Shown: positions 41,572 to 51,568, counted from the stretch's first letter. The stretch: DNA of 64,000 nt from Ruegeria marisrubri (GCF_001507595.1 NZ_LQBQ01000002.1:1-64000); one strand, 5' to 3'. Notes: generated from the sequence alone by a model not told the origin. Program-made: numbers and translations.

Positions 41572-42555
41572 TCAAAGTTCCAGAATGGTGCTTCCTGTCG
41601 TCTGCCGGGCCTCGAGCGCGCGGTGCGCATCGGCCACGTTCTCCAAATGAAACCGCTGGTCGATGTGAATCTTGACTTCGCCGCCCTCGACCTTTCCGAA
41701 CAACCGACGCGCCATGGCCTGGCAGACGGTGTGATTTGCGATATGCGTGAACAGGGTTGGCCGGGTGATCTTGAGCGACCCCTTCTGCGCGAGGATCCCA
41801 AGGTTGAACGGGGGAACAGGCCCCGACGCATTGCCGAACGAGATCATCATGCCCAGGGGCTTGAGGCAGTCGAGCGACCCCTCGAACGTGTCTGCACCGA
41901 TGGAATCCATCACCGCGTCCACGCCTTTGCCATCGGTCAGTTCCCGCACCCGCTCGACGAAATTCTCGGTCCGGTAGTTGATGCAGTGGGTGGCTCCATT
42001 GAAATGCGCCAGCCGGCATTTTTCATCCGTCCCGGCGGTCCCGATCAGCTTGATCCCCTCGGATTTGGCCCATTGGCAGGCGATCAGGCCGACACCACCG
42101 GCCGCGGCGTGAAACAAGACCGTATCACCCCGCTTGAGCGGCGTCGTCCGGTGGAACAGGTATTCGACGGTCATCCCCTTGAGCATCATCGCCGCCGCGG
42201 TTTCGAACGAAATCCCGTCGGGCAGCGGGCAGACCTGGGCAGCGGGCATCACCCGCGCCTCGCAATACGCGCCGGGCGGGTCGGCGGCATAGGCCGCCCT
42301 CTGGCCGGGTTCCAGGTGCGTGACCCCCTCGCCCACCGCCTCGATCACGCCTGCGGCCTCCATTCCCAGCGCGTGCGGCAGTTGCAGCGGGTAGAGGCCC
42401 GTGCGGTGATAGACGTCGATGAAGTTCAGCCCGCACGCATGATGCCGGATGCGGACCTCGCCCGGGCCCGGCTCACCCAGCGGCCGGTCCTCGAACCTCA
42501 ACACTTCCGGTCCGCCGAATTCATGAATCACAACTGTGCGTGCGGTATCGTGCAT
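41572..42555 (-). CDS. qor: NADPH:quinone oxidoreductase (MDR, Qor type)
   Basis: A 327-residue zinc-free medium-chain reductase. The GroES-like domain is followed by the NADPH motif FHAAAGGVGLIACQWAKSEG, with GATHCINYRTENF after it. Such enzymes reduce quinones or enones by one or two electrons. A second, different MDR reductase is encoded 1.1 kb away on the same strand. No catalytic zinc Cys cluster is present. Confidence 0.85.
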   Translation of the reverse strand: MHDTARTVVIHEFGGPEVLRFEDRPLGEPGPGEVRIRHHACGLNFIDVYHRTGLYPLQLPHALGMEAAGVIEAVGEGVTHLEPGQRAAYAADPPGAYCEARVMPAAQVCPLPDGISFETAAAMMLKGMTVEYLFHRTTPLKRGDTVLFHAAAGGVGLIACQWAKSEGIKLIGTAGTDEKCRLAHFNGATHCINYRTENFVERVRELTDGKGVDAVMDSIGADTFEGSLDCLKPLGMMISFGNASGPVPPFNLGILAQKGSLKITRPTLFTHIANHTVCQAMARRLFGKVEGGEVKIHIDQRFHLENVADAHRALEARQTTGSTILEL

Positions 42556-42752
42556 GACGTCCTCCCCAGATTTTCTACCAAGCTAACATGGCCGCTTCGT
42601 CAGGCAATCATTTCGATCTCGCAGAGGTGATTCGGAGCGGCCGATTGATGTGCTATCATTGCCGCATGGCGTTGCCGGCTGTTCCGGCCAAGGGCAACCC
42701 CGATGCCGGAAACCTCCCGGGGCGCGCGATATCGCCAAGGAAAGGGATGATC

Positions 42753-43610
42753 ATGGCGAAAACAATTGGAAACCCGGTCAGTTGGTTCGCCCGCAACCTC
42801 GGGGCAGCCAGCGACCATGTAACTGAAAGTGTCGGCCAGATCGGCAGTATCGACACCAAGCATCTGCCGATGGTGCAAACCCTGACGATGCAGGATCTGC
42901 GGGCCTGCCTGCGGGCCGGATACCAAGACTTTCTGGCGGCCCGCGCAGACGCCGTTTTCGTGGCGGTTATCTATCCGATTGCCGGTCTGATCCTGATCGG
43001 CTTCGGCTTCCACATGGATTTGGTTCCTCTGCTCGCCCCTCTGGTCATGGGGTTTGCCCTGCTGGGACCTGTCGCGGCGCTCGGCCTTTACGAGGTCAGC
43101 CGAAGGCGGGAAAGAGGAGAAGAGGTGCACTGGCTGGATGCGTTCGGCGTGTTCCGGTCTCCGTCCTTTGGGGCGATCCTGGTGCTGGGCTTCTACCTTG
43201 TGATGATATTCCTGGTGTGGTTGGCAAGCGCACACAGCATTTACGCCTTCACGCTGGGCCCGGAACCGCCAGCCTCGTTTGGTGCCTTCATCACGGATGT
43301 GTTCACCACCAGCGCAGGCTGGAGCATGATCCTGCTGGGATCGCTCGTGGGCTTCGTCTTTGCGCTTGTGACGCTGGCGATCAGCGTGGTCAGCTTCCCG
43401 CTGTTGCTCGACCGGAAGGTCGGCGTTCCGGTGGCGGTGGTGACCTCGGTTCAGGTGTTCCGGCAGAATCCGGGCGTCATTCTGGCCTGGGGCTTCATCG
43501 TTGCCGGATTGCTCGCTTTGGGCTCGATCCCGCTGCTGCTGGGGCTGATCTTTGTCATGCCCATTCTCGGTCACGCGACCTGGCATCTGTATCGCCGGGC
43601 GGTTGCCTGA
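42753..43610 (+). CDS. DUF2189 membrane protein
   Basis: A 285-residue inner-membrane protein with about six hydrophobic segments (first at about residue 69). The conserved DUF2189 pattern is visible in LRAGYQDFLAARADAVF and the FPLLLDRKVGVPVAV loop. It is often annotated as a cytochrome c oxidase subunit-like protein, but no haem ligands or copper motifs support that. Function unknown. ATG 42753 follows AGGAAAGGG; the longer frame from 42588 seems non-coding. Confidence 0.8.
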   Translation: MAKTIGNPVSWFARNLGAASDHVTESVGQIGSIDTKHLPMVQTLTMQDLRACLRAGYQDFLAARADAVFVAVIYPIAGLILIGFGFHMDLVPLLAPLVMGFALLGPVAALGLYEVSRRRERGEEVHWLDAFGVFRSPSFGAILVLGFYLVMIFLVWLASAHSIYAFTLGPEPPASFGAFITDVFTTSAGWSMILLGSLVGFVFALVTLAISVVSFPLLLDRKVGVPVAVVTSVQVFRQNPGVILAWGFIVAGLLALGSIPLLLGLIFVMPILGHATWHLYRRAVA

Positions 43611-43620
43611 CGGCACGAAA

Positions 43621-43657
43621 CGCGCGCGGGAACGTATAACCCGCGCGCGTCGCTTTT
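43621..43657. terminator. Intrinsic terminator after DUF2189 gene
   Basis: CGCGCGCGGG-AACGTATAA-CCCGCGCGCG is a perfect 10-bp stem followed by TCGCTTTTTG. It separates convergent genes. Confidence 0.85.
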
Positions 43658-43661
43658 TGCC

Positions 43662-44648
43662 TCAGCCCGAGACTTTCAGAACGATCTTGCCGATATGGCC
43701 CGAGCTTTCCATGCGCGCATGGGCGGCGGCGGCGTCGGCCAGATCGAATTCGCTGTCCATCACGGGTGCGACCTTTCCGGCCTCGAGCAGCGGCCAGACG
43801 GCCTCGCGCAGGTCCTGCGCGATCTGCGCCTTGGCCAGATCGCTTTGCGGGCGCAGGGTGCTGCCGGTCAGCGTCAGCCGCTTGACCATCATCAGCGCAA
43901 AGTTCAACTCGACCACCGGCCCCTGCAGGAAAGCGATCTGAACCAACCTGCCATCATTGGCCAGCGCCTTGACGTTGCGCGGGATATAGTCGCCGCCCAC
44001 CATGTCGAGGATCAGGTTCGCGCCGCCTTCGGCCTGCATCACCTTGACGAAGTCCTCTTCCCGGTAGTTGATCGCCTTTTCGGCCCCCAGACGGACACAG
44101 GCGTCGCATTTCTCCTGAGACCCGGCCGTTGCGAACACCCGCGCACCAAAGGCATGGGCCAGTTGGATCGCCGTTGTTCCGATCCCGCTGGATCCGCCAT
44201 GAACCAGAAACCGCTCGCCCGCCTTCAGCCCGCCGCGGGTGAAGACATTGGACCAGACGGTGAAAAAGGTTTCGGGCAGGCAGGCGGCCTCTTTCATGCC
44301 CATGCCCGCCGGAACCGGCAGACAATGCGCGGCCGGCGTCGCCACGTATTCGGCATAACCGCCGCCGGGCAGAAGCGCGCAGACCCTGTCGCCGATCGCC
44401 AGCCCCTCGACACCGGGGCCCACGGCCACCACCTCGCCCGAGGCTTCCAGACCGGGCAGATCGCTTGCGCCCGGCGGCGGATCATAGGCACCGGCGCGTT
44501 GCAGGGCGTCCGGACGGTTCACGCCCGCATAGGCCACCTTCAGGACCACCTGCCCGTTGGCGGGCGCGGGGATCGGGCGTTCGGTCAGCTGCAGAACATC
44601 CGGCCCACCCGGGCGCGTGATCTCGACGGCTCTCATCATCTGGGTCAT
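43662..44648 (-). CDS. NAD(P)H-quinone oxidoreductase (MDR, PIG3-like)
   Basis: A 328-residue zinc-free MDR reductase, seen from GGPDVLQLTERP, AYAGVNRPDALQRAG, the nucleotide motif VHGGSSGIGTTAIQLAHAFG and the NYREEDF segment. Similar to the PIG3/quinone oxidoreductase group. Substrate unknown. It precedes no gene closely on the same strand; COQ9 lies 72 bases upstream and may share its transcript. ATG 44648 is used, with GGAGATTTGCC upstream. Confidence 0.85.
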   Translation of the reverse strand: MTQMMRAVEITRPGGPDVLQLTERPIPAPANGQVVLKVAYAGVNRPDALQRAGAYDPPPGASDLPGLEASGEVVAVGPGVEGLAIGDRVCALLPGGGYAEYVATPAAHCLPVPAGMGMKEAACLPETFFTVWSNVFTRGGLKAGERFLVHGGSSGIGTTAIQLAHAFGARVFATAGSQEKCDACVRLGAEKAINYREEDFVKVMQAEGGANLILDMVGGDYIPRNVKALANDGRLVQIAFLQGPVVELNFALMMVKRLTLTGSTLRPQSDLAKAQIAQDLREAVWPLLEAGKVAPVMDSEFDLADAAAAHARMESSGHIGKIVLKVSG

Positions 44649-44720
44649 CGGCAAATCTCCTTTGCGCAATGCCTAGCAGGCGGAACCCTCAAGGCATAGC
44701 CGCAAGCGACCGTTCCGCGC

Positions 44721-45413
44721 CTATTTCCGGGGGGATAGCGAACCGGGCAGATCTTTGACCGCGTCCGTCGGAGCGTGGATCTGCTCGGCCAGCCAGTTCG
44801 GCACTGCCAGCAAAGGCTTGAGCAGCGGATTGTCCCTGACCTGCGCCTTGAACTTCTCGAATTGCATGACGTCCTCGATCCGGCGGTCCAGGAACTCCCA
44901 GGTCGCCTGATGATCGGGCGAGTCGTCACCCAGCCAATAGAGAATCGTCGAGGAATAGACCGCAGCCAGCGTGGCCCGTTTTGTGTACCAGTTCACGTCC
45001 TGCGAGGTATCGCCCAACGCGGTCCAGATCAGGTCACAGGTGCCCCAGATGGCTTTGGCGCCGTCGGCCGCATGGGTCGGCAGCGAAAACAGGGTGACGC
45101 CGCGCCGAACGACCTCTTTGTCCTCCACCGCCTCCAGCCGGAACCGCACCGCCGCCGCGATCCTGTCGCGGAATTTCATGTCGCTCAGATCCTCGGCCTT
45201 CAGCCGCTCGAGCATCGCGGCATCGCCCCGGCGATGAAACGCAAGCGCCAGATCGACCGCCCCGCGCGGGCAGACCGCGCGCGCCAGCGTCTCGTCCAGC
45301 CCGGTATCCGCGATGGCCGCGCGAAAGCAGGTTTCCGACCAGCCGTCGAACGGAACATGGACGAGCGCCGCGTCCAGCAACCGCTCTTTTGCATCTTCAT
45401 GGGACGTCGTCAT
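44721..45413 (-). CDS. coq9: COQ9-family ubiquinone biosynthesis protein
   Basis: A 230-residue protein of the COQ9 family, a TetR-like fold that binds lipids and assists COQ7-type hydroxylation in ubiquinone synthesis. The characteristic C-terminal part is WYTKRATLAAVYSSTILYWL with DDSPDHQATWEFLDRRI. This family is typical of Alphaproteobacteria and mitochondria. It lacks a signal peptide and acts on the inner membrane face. ATG 45413 is the best start; it is divergent from rpsU. Confidence 0.9.
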   Translation of the reverse strand: MTTSHEDAKERLLDAALVHVPFDGWSETCFRAAIADTGLDETLARAVCPRGAVDLALAFHRRGDAAMLERLKAEDLSDMKFRDRIAAAVRFRLEAVEDKEVVRRGVTLFSLPTHAADGAKAIWGTCDLIWTALGDTSQDVNWYTKRATLAAVYSSTILYWLGDDSPDHQATWEFLDRRIEDVMQFEKFKAQVRDNPLLKPLLAVPNWLAEQIHAPTDAVKDLPGSLSPRK

Positions 45414-45525
45414 CGCAGGCCTCCTGATTTCGGTCCCACTACTAGACAAGTTTGCCGGGCTTTGCTATATGGCCAATTCCTGCAAATTTCCTTGCAACTC
45501 AACTTAGAAAGGTGGTGACAACCAC

Positions 45526-45732
45526 ATGCAGGTTAGTGTTCGCGACAACAATGTCGATCAGGCGCTCCGTGCCCTGAAGAAAAAGCTGCAGCGCGAAGGC
45601 GTTTTCCGCGAAATGAAGCTCAAGCAGCATTTCGAGAAGCCGTCCGAGAAAAAAGCGCGTGAGAAAGCTGAAGCGATCCGCCGTGCCCGTAAACTGGCAC
45701 GCAAGAAAGCCCAGCGTGAAGGTCTGCTCTGA
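45526..45732 (+). CDS. rpsU: 30S ribosomal protein S21
   Basis: A 68-residue S21, basic and helical, with the family start ([20 protein letters not shown]) and end ([13 protein letters not shown]). S21 helps initiation and sits near the anti-Shine-Dalgarno end of 16S rRNA. An AAAGGTGGTGA ribosome site precedes ATG 45526. Monocistronic, with its own terminator. Confidence 0.95.
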   Translation: MQVSVRDNNVDQALRALKKKLQREGVFREMKLKQHFEKPSEKKAREKAEAIRRARKLARKKAQREGLL

Positions 45733-45765
45733 GCAAACCTCCTCCAGCTTTGGATGACACTATTT

Positions 45766-45800
45766 GACGACCCCCGCGGCCCTGCCCGGGGGTTTGTCGT
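45766..45800. terminator. Intrinsic terminator of rpsU
   Basis: ACCCCCG pairs with CGGGGGT around CGGCCCTGCC, and outer CGAC/GTCG bases can pair across a small TTT bulge. It lies between convergent genes. Confidence 0.75.
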
Positions 45801-45807
45801 TTCCGGA

Positions 45808-46809
45808 CTAGCGTTGGCGCAGCAGGCTGGATCTTTTGCCCCGGCCGGCGCGACCGTTCCGCAGGCTTTCGCGGAACACGATCATCAGGCCCGCGCCAAC
45901 GATCAGGGTCAGGCCGATCCATGTCGCCACGCCCGGCAGCGCACCGAACACCACGTATCCCCACAGGACCGACCAGGGCAGATAGGTGTATTCGAAGGGC
46001 GTCACGACGCTTGCCTCGGCCAGCCGGTAGGCCTGGCTGAGAGCGAAGAAGCCGAGCCCGGAAATTCCCCCGAGCGCCAGCAGCAACAGCCAGTCCCGCG
46101 TCGTCGGCGTCGCCCAGTCGCGGTAGAGAAAGGCGATGCTGGGATGCGGCGACCCGGCCTCGACCCCGGAAAAGGCCAGGCCCAGCGCGCCGCCCATGAC
46201 GATGAAGAAGATCACGGCGAACAAGGTCATCATGCCGCCGTTGCTGCGGTTGCCCAGACGCCGGGTGCAGATGATCGAGATCGCATAGCTGATCGCCGCC
46301 AGCAGCGCCAGAATCGCCGCCGGTTCGAACACGGCCGCGCCCGGCTGCACGATGACCAGAACGCCGATCAGGCCGGTCGCCACGGCGCCCCAGCGATAGA
46401 GTCCCACCCGTTCGCTGAGAAACAGCGGCGCCATCATCGTGACGAAGATCGGCGTCGAAAAGGTGATCGCCGCCGTCTCGGCCATGCCGATCGTCGCCAG
46501 CGCCATGTAATAGCCCAGGAAAAAGCCGAACATGGATGCCGCCCGCAGCAACTGCAACGGGATGGAGCCGAGCTTGAGCGGCCAGAGCGACCCTTCGAAC
46601 CATGCGATCGCCGCGACCAGAGGCAGGGCAAAGATGCCCCGCCAGAATATGATCTGGTGCACGGCAAACTCGCCGCTGAGGCTTTTGATGATGACGTCCT
46701 GAATGGGAAACAGCGTCGTCGCCAGCAAAAGCCAGAGTATTCCGGCAACAGGATGCGAGGCGTAGCCTGCAACAGAGATCGGCGCTGTGAACTGGTCGGT
46801 CGCTGCCAT
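45808..46809 (-). CDS. EamA/DMT-family transporter
   Basis: A 333-residue inner-membrane protein with two EamA repeats and about ten hydrophobic segments. Conserved features include WGIFALPL-like and ERVGLYRW contacts. DMT members export amino acids, metabolites or other small molecules; the substrate is not readable. It ends in a basic tail (GRAGRGKRSSLLRQR). Convergent with rpsU. Confidence 0.85.
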   Translation of the reverse strand: MAATDQFTAPISVAGYASHPVAGILWLLLATTLFPIQDVIIKSLSGEFAVHQIIFWRGIFALPLVAAIAWFEGSLWPLKLGSIPLQLLRAASMFGFFLGYYMALATIGMAETAAITFSTPIFVTMMAPLFLSERVGLYRWGAVATGLIGVLVIVQPGAAVFEPAAILALLAAISYAISIICTRRLGNRSNGGMMTLFAVIFFIVMGGALGLAFSGVEAGSPHPSIAFLYRDWATPTTRDWLLLLALGGISGLGFFALSQAYRLAEASVVTPFEYTYLPWSVLWGYVVFGALPGVATWIGLTLIVGAGLMIVFRESLRNGRAGRGKRSSLLRQR

Positions 46810-46959
46810 GGAGATTCCCGCTTTTCGATCTCAGGACAAGCTGCCCCAACCGAAAATACGGTCTTGCGCTTCAGCGACAGAAAGGTCGCTGGCGAACAAC
46901 CCAGGCCGAAAAAGCTCCGAGCCATCGGGCTTCCACGACGCGTCCGATCCTTGAACCCC

Positions 46960-46990
46960 AAAAAAAGGCGGCCCCGGAAAGGCCGCCCTT
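46960..46990 (-). terminator. Intrinsic terminator of the sulfatase gene
   Basis: On the minus strand GGGCGGCC-TTTCCGG-GGCCGCC is followed by seven T residues, 20-50 bases after the sulfatase stop. Confidence 0.9.
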
Positions 46991-47012
46991 GGTGATTGCC
47001 ATTTCTGGCTGG

Positions 47013-48569
47013 TCAGTTGCTGCCGGTCCCGCCCGACTGCAAGGTCGACAGCACCTGGTCGATTGAGAAGCTCGCCGGTTTCTGGCGCGGCGGGAAGTCC
47101 TTGAAGGTTTCAAGGAACTGCGCCACGAAGGCCTGCGCGGGCACCAGCAGATAGGCGCGCTCCAACCGCCATTGCGAATAGCCGATGGATTCATGATCGG
47201 CGCGTTCAAACGGATCGGAATACAGGTTGAACACTTTCGGCAGACGCAATGGTGTCAGCGGCTCTTGCCAGACGTCGAACCCATGCGCGCGCTGTTCTGC
47301 AAAAACGACTTTCCACTGGTCATAGCGCAGGTTCATCAGATCCCCCCCGTCAGAGAAATAGAAGAACTCGCGCCGTGGCCCCTTGTCCGTTTCACCCCGG
47401 AAATAGGGCATGAAGTCGTAACCATCGAGGTGGACAGGCTCGTTGCCCTCGCCAAAGGGCGCCTCGGTCAGCATCCGTTCCTTCATATCCGGGTCACCCA
47501 GCGCCGACATGAAGGTCGGGAACCAGTCGAGGTGGCTGATGATCTGGTTCGACACCCGGCCCGGCTCGATCACGCCCGGCCATTTGATCATCATCGGAAC
47601 GCGGAAACCGCCATCCCAGTTGTCATTCTTTTCACCGCGGAACGGTGTGGTGCCACCATCGGGCCACGAGAACACCTCGGCCCCGTTGTCGGTCGAATAC
47701 ATCACCACCGTGTTGTCGGCGATGCCAAGCTCTTCGAGCTTGTCCAGCATCTGGCCAACCATCTTGTCATGCTCGACCATCCCGTCGGGATAGACGCCCA
47801 GACCCGTCACGCCCTGGCTCTCTTCCTTGAGGTGGGTAAAGATGTGCATGCGCGTCGTATTGTACCACAAAAAGAACGGCTTATCCTGTTCGACAGCCCG
47901 ATCCATGAAGTCGAGCGCACCGGCGGTCACCTCCTCGTCGATGGTCTCCATCCGTTTGCGGGTCAGCGGGCCGGTATCTTCGATGCTGCCATCCGCACTG
48001 GACTTGATCACGCCACGCGGCCCGAAATTCTCGCGGAAGGCCGGGTCCTTGGGATAGTCCACGTTTTCCGGCTCTTCCTCGGCGTTCAGGTGGTAGAGGT
48101 TGCCGAAAAACTCGTCGAAACCGTGATTGGTCGGCAGATGCTCATCCCGATCGCCCAGGTGGTTCTTGCCGTATTGGCCCGTCATGTAGCCCTTGGACTT
48201 CATGTATTCGGCGATGGTGGGGTCCTTTTCGCTCATCCCCTCCTTGGCGCCCGGCAGCCCGACCTTGAGCAGACCGGTCCGGAAACCGCTTTGCCCGGTG
48301 ACGAAAGAAGCGCGGCCAGCGGTGCAGCTCTGTTCGCCATAACCGTGGGTGAAGAGCATCCCCTCTTTGGCGATGCGGTCGATGTTCGGGGTCTCATACC
48401 CCATCATGCCCTGATTGTAGGCGCTGACATTCCAATAGCCGATATCGTCGCCCCAGATGATCAGAAAGTTGGGCTGGTCTGCTGCCAAAGCTGAAGTGGC
48501 ACCAAATGCTGCCACCGAAAGCACCGCTGTGGCGGCAAACCTTCTGGCGAATTGCTCAAGAAAACCCAT
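47013..48569 (-). CDS. Exported arylsulfatase-like sulfatase
   Basis: A 518-residue family S1 sulfatase. A signal peptide (about 29 residues, ending SALA-ADQ) predicts export. The metal site starts at IIWGDDIGY. The formylglycine motif is SCTAGRASFVTG, i.e. CxAxR in place of the usual CxPxR. Further motifs are GKNHLGD and STDNGAE. The enzyme would release sulfate from an organic ester, perhaps algal sulfated compounds in the sea. No maturase gene is nearby. It stands alone, with its own terminator. Confidence 0.85.
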   Translation of the reverse strand: MGFLEQFARRFAATAVLSVAAFGATSALAADQPNFLIIWGDDIGYWNVSAYNQGMMGYETPNIDRIAKEGMLFTHGYGEQSCTAGRASFVTGQSGFRTGLLKVGLPGAKEGMSEKDPTIAEYMKSKGYMTGQYGKNHLGDRDEHLPTNHGFDEFFGNLYHLNAEEEPENVDYPKDPAFRENFGPRGVIKSSADGSIEDTGPLTRKRMETIDEEVTAGALDFMDRAVEQDKPFFLWYNTTRMHIFTHLKEESQGVTGLGVYPDGMVEHDKMVGQMLDKLEELGIADNTVVMYSTDNGAEVFSWPDGGTTPFRGEKNDNWDGGFRVPMMIKWPGVIEPGRVSNQIISHLDWFPTFMSALGDPDMKERMLTEAPFGEGNEPVHLDGYDFMPYFRGETDKGPRREFFYFSDGGDLMNLRYDQWKVVFAEQRAHGFDVWQEPLTPLRLPKVFNLYSDPFERADHESIGYSQWRLERAYLLVPAQAFVAQFLETFKDFPPRQKPASFSIDQVLSTLQSGGTGSN

Positions 48570-48720
48570 AAAGCTCTCTCCTATGAATTGCGAAAAACAT
48601 TAGCCGGATAGACCGACGCACGAACGGTGCGTCACCAGCCGTCACCAATCAACCTATTTTGACTCCGCTCAGGCGTTTCGGCGAGTTCCGCACCAGCCGA
48701 AACGTCAAAGGCAGGAAGGG

Positions 48721-49638
48721 TCAGTAAATCTTGGGCACGTACAACTCGTCCGGCAGAACACGGCGTTCGTAATCGGGATTGTATTTCCGATCCGGCAGCG
48801 TGACCTTTTCCTGCGGCACTTCTTCATACGGGATCTTGGTCAGGATGTGCTCGATGCAGTTCAGCCGTTCGCGCTTCTTGTCGTTGCCCTCGACGATGTA
48901 CCAGGGCGCCTCGGGGATGTTGGTGCGGAACAGCATGTCCTCCTTGGCCTTGGTGTAATCCTCCCAACGGATCCGCGACTCCAGGTCCATCGGCGACAGT
49001 TTCCATTGCTTCATCGGGTCATGGATGCGCATGAGGAACCGCAGCTGCTGCTCTTCGTCCGTGATCGAAAACCAGTATTTCAGCAGGATGATGCCGGACC
49101 GCACCAGCATCCGCTCGAATTCGGGAACGTCCTGAAAGAACTGCTCCACCTGGTCCTCGGTGGCGAACCCCATGACCCGCTCGACCCCGGCGCGGTTGTA
49201 CCACGAGCGGTCGAAGAACACGATCTCGCCCGCCGCGGGCAGGTGCGGCACGTAGCGCTGGAAATACCATTGGCTCTGCTCCCGCCGGCTGGGCGCCGGC
49301 AAGGCCACCACCCGGGCGACACGCGGGTTCAGCCGCTGGGTGATCCGCTTGATCACGCCCCCTTTCCCGGCGGCATCGCGGCCTTCGAACAGGATGCAGA
49401 TCTTGGCGCCGGTATGCTGAACCCAGTCCTGCACCTTGATCAGCTCGGCCTGCAGCCTCAGCAGGTTGCGGAAATAGACCTTGCGGTCGAGCATGTCAGG
49501 ATGCTGTTCCTGGTAGATCTTGCGGATCTCCATCGACAGCATCGGTTCGTTGAACTCGATCTCGAAATCCTCGTCCAACGTGTCCTGCAGCTCGGCTTCC
49601 AGCCAGTCCATGGGGGCGTCATTCTTTTCTTCGGCCAA
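48721..49638 (-). CDS. ppk2: Polyphosphate kinase 2
   Basis: A 305-residue PPK2 that transfers phosphate between polyphosphate and nucleotides. Walker A is FEGRDAAGKGG, followed by VALPAPSRREQSQWYFQRY and Walker B/lid FDRSWYNRAGVERVMGF. The length and single domain fit class I. An acidic N-terminal extension of about 60 residues precedes the core. It is monocistronic. Confidence 0.9.
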   Translation of the reverse strand: MAEEKNDAPMDWLEAELQDTLDEDFEIEFNEPMLSMEIRKIYQEQHPDMLDRKVYFRNLLRLQAELIKVQDWVQHTGAKICILFEGRDAAGKGGVIKRITQRLNPRVARVVALPAPSRREQSQWYFQRYVPHLPAAGEIVFFDRSWYNRAGVERVMGFATEDQVEQFFQDVPEFERMLVRSGIILLKYWFSITDEEQQLRFLMRIHDPMKQWKLSPMDLESRIRWEDYTKAKEDMLFRTNIPEAPWYIVEGNDKKRERLNCIEHILTKIPYEEVPQEKVTLPDRKYNPDYERRVLPDELYVPKIY

Positions 49639-49797
49639 TGTCTTTTCCTTGTCTTCAATGGTGTTCCGGCGAAGAGCATGGGCGCAAATGCCTGTCGTTC
49701 AGCCAGTCGAAACCTTCAATCCTCATTGACAAATCTGAACCTCTCCCCCGGCAGATACAAGGTCTGAACCCGGCATATTTTCAGCCGGTCGGCTGCT

Positions 49798-50256
49798 TCA
49801 GACAGGAAGGGCCGTCGTCTTGAATACCGTCCGCAGGGCAAACGAACTCTGCATCTGGGCCACGCCGGGCAGGCGCGACAGGTATTGCTTGTGAATGCGC
49901 GCAAAGTCCTCGGTGTTTTCGGCCACGACCTTGAGGATGTAATCCGCCGTGCCCGCCATCAGGTGGCATTCCAGAACATCCGGGATCCGCGCCACCGCCT
50001 TTTCGAAGGCGTCCAGAACCTCTTCGGCCTGCCCCTGCAGGGTGATCTCGACAAAGACCGTGGTCGGCACCCCCATCTTGCGTGCATTGAGCAGGGCGAC
50101 ATAGTCGCGGATGTATCCCTCGGCCTCGAGCCGCTGCACCCGCCGGTGGCAGGCGGACGGAGACAGGTTGACCTGCTCGGAGAGCTCGGCATTGGACATC
50201 CGCCCTTTCTTCTGAAGGGCCGCAAGAATCTTTCGATCGGTTGCATCAAGGCTCAT
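49798..50256 (-). CDS. Lrp/AsnC-family regulator
   Basis: A 152-residue Lrp-type protein with an N-terminal HTH (residues 6-55, MSNAELSEQVNLSPSACHRR) and a RAM/AsnC effector domain (from about 70, with MAGTADYILKVV). It is divergent from alanine dehydrogenase with 137 bases between. Such Lrp relatives (AldR type) control ald in response to alanine or leucine. That regulatory link is inferred from position. Confidence 0.85.
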   Translation of the reverse strand: MSLDATDRKILAALQKKGRMSNAELSEQVNLSPSACHRRVQRLEAEGYIRDYVALLNARKMGVPTTVFVEITLQGQAEEVLDAFEKAVARIPDVLECHLMAGTADYILKVVAENTEDFARIHKQYLSRLPGVAQMQSSFALRTVFKTTALPV

Positions 50257-50393
50257 TCACGCACATCCTTTGCATGATTTCTCGGATTCTTCGAAGTTTA
50301 TCCTGCACACCCGACCCATGGCGAGCAGGGTTTCACAGAAATTGCGCGCGGACTTGCACATAATTTAGGCAGTATTTGAACGGAGAGACCACA

Positions 50394-51515
50394 ATGAAAA
50401 TCGGTTGCCCCAAGGAAATCAAACCGCAGGAGTTCCGCGTCGGCATGACCCCGAACGCGGCCCAGGAAGCGGTCGCCAACGGCCATGAGGTCATCATCGA
50501 AACCAATGCCGGCATGGGTTCGGGCTTTGACGACGCGGCCTATGTCGCCGCCGGCGCCCGGATCGTGGACACCGCCGAAGAGGTGTTCGCCACCGCCGAC
50601 ATGATCGTCAAGGTCAAGGAGCCGCAGGCGGTCGAGCGCAAGATGCTGCGCGAAGGCCAGCTGCTGTTCACCTATCTGCACCTCGCCCCCGACCCGGAGC
50701 AGACCAAGGACCTGCTCGAGTCCGGCTGCACCGCCATCGCCTATGAAACCGTGACCGACGACCGCGGCGGCCTGCCCCTTCTGGCGCCCATGTCCGAGGT
50801 CGCTGGCCGTCTGGCCCCGCAGGTCGGCTCGTGGACCCTGCAAAAGGCCAATGGTGGCCGCGGCGTTCTGATGGGCGGCGTGCCGGGCGTGGGTCCGGCC
50901 AAGGTCGTCGTGATCGGCGGCGGCGTGGTCGGCACCCATGCGGCCAAGATTGCTGCCGGCATGGGGGCCGATGTGACGGTTCTGGACCGTTCGCTGCCTC
51001 GCCTGCGTTACCTCGACGACGTGTTCGGCGGCCTGTTCAAGAACCAGTATTCGACCGCCGGCGCCACTGCTGAACTGATCCAGGATGCCGACATGGTGAT
51101 CGGCGCCGTCCTGATCCCCGGCGCGGCTGCGCCGAAACTGATCTCACGCGAGCAGCTTTCGACCATGAAACCCGGCGCGGTTCTGGTGGATGTGGCCATC
51201 GACCAGGGCGGCTGCTTCGAAACCTCGAAGCCCACCACCCACGCCGACCCGATCTACGAGGTCGACGGCATCATGCATTACTGCGTGGCCAACATGCCGG
51301 GCGCGGTGGCGCGCACCTCGACCATCGCGCTGGGCAACGCCACCATGCCCTTCATGCTCAACCTGGCCAACAAGGGCTGGCGCAAGGCCTGCGAAGAAGA
51401 TCCACACCTGCTGGCGGGCCTCAATGTTCATGCAGGCCAGCTGACCTATTACGAAGTCGGCAAGGCGCTGGGTCTGGATGTCGTGTCGCCGAACGTGATC
51501 ATCAAGGCCGCCTGA
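50394..51515 (+). CDS. ald: Alanine dehydrogenase
   Basis: A 373-residue NAD-dependent enzyme interconverting alanine with pyruvate and ammonia. Catalytic positions are Lys in VKVKEPQ and His in YLHLAPDP, and Asp in DVAIDQGG. The NAD motif is [18 protein letters not shown]. Full length. ATG 50394 follows GGAGAGACC and matches the family start [10 protein letters not shown]. In roseobacters it can recycle alanine formed by Tpa-type transamination. Confidence 0.95.
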   Translation: MKIGCPKEIKPQEFRVGMTPNAAQEAVANGHEVIIETNAGMGSGFDDAAYVAAGARIVDTAEEVFATADMIVKVKEPQAVERKMLREGQLLFTYLHLAPDPEQTKDLLESGCTAIAYETVTDDRGGLPLLAPMSEVAGRLAPQVGSWTLQKANGGRGVLMGGVPGVGPAKVVVIGGGVVGTHAAKIAAGMGADVTVLDRSLPRLRYLDDVFGGLFKNQYSTAGATAELIQDADMVIGAVLIPGAAAPKLISREQLSTMKPGAVLVDVAIDQGGCFETSKPTTHADPIYEVDGIMHYCVANMPGAVARTSTIALGNATMPFMLNLANKGWRKACEEDPHLLAGLNVHAGQLTYYEVGKALGLDVVSPNVIIKAA

Positions 51516-51540
51516 TCGCGACCTAAGTCAAAGCAACAAG

Positions 51541-51568
51541 AAAGGCCCGCCCCTGAGGCGGGTCTTTC
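51541..51568. terminator. Intrinsic terminator of ald
   Basis: AAAGGCCCGCC pairs with GGCGGGTCTTT (one G-T pair) around CCTGA. It lies between the convergent ald and MscS genes. Confidence 0.8.

Noticed and set aside
42588..42752. Upstream extension of the DUF2189 protein
   Set aside because: Its residues do not resemble the family and a good ribosome site lies directly before ATG 42753.
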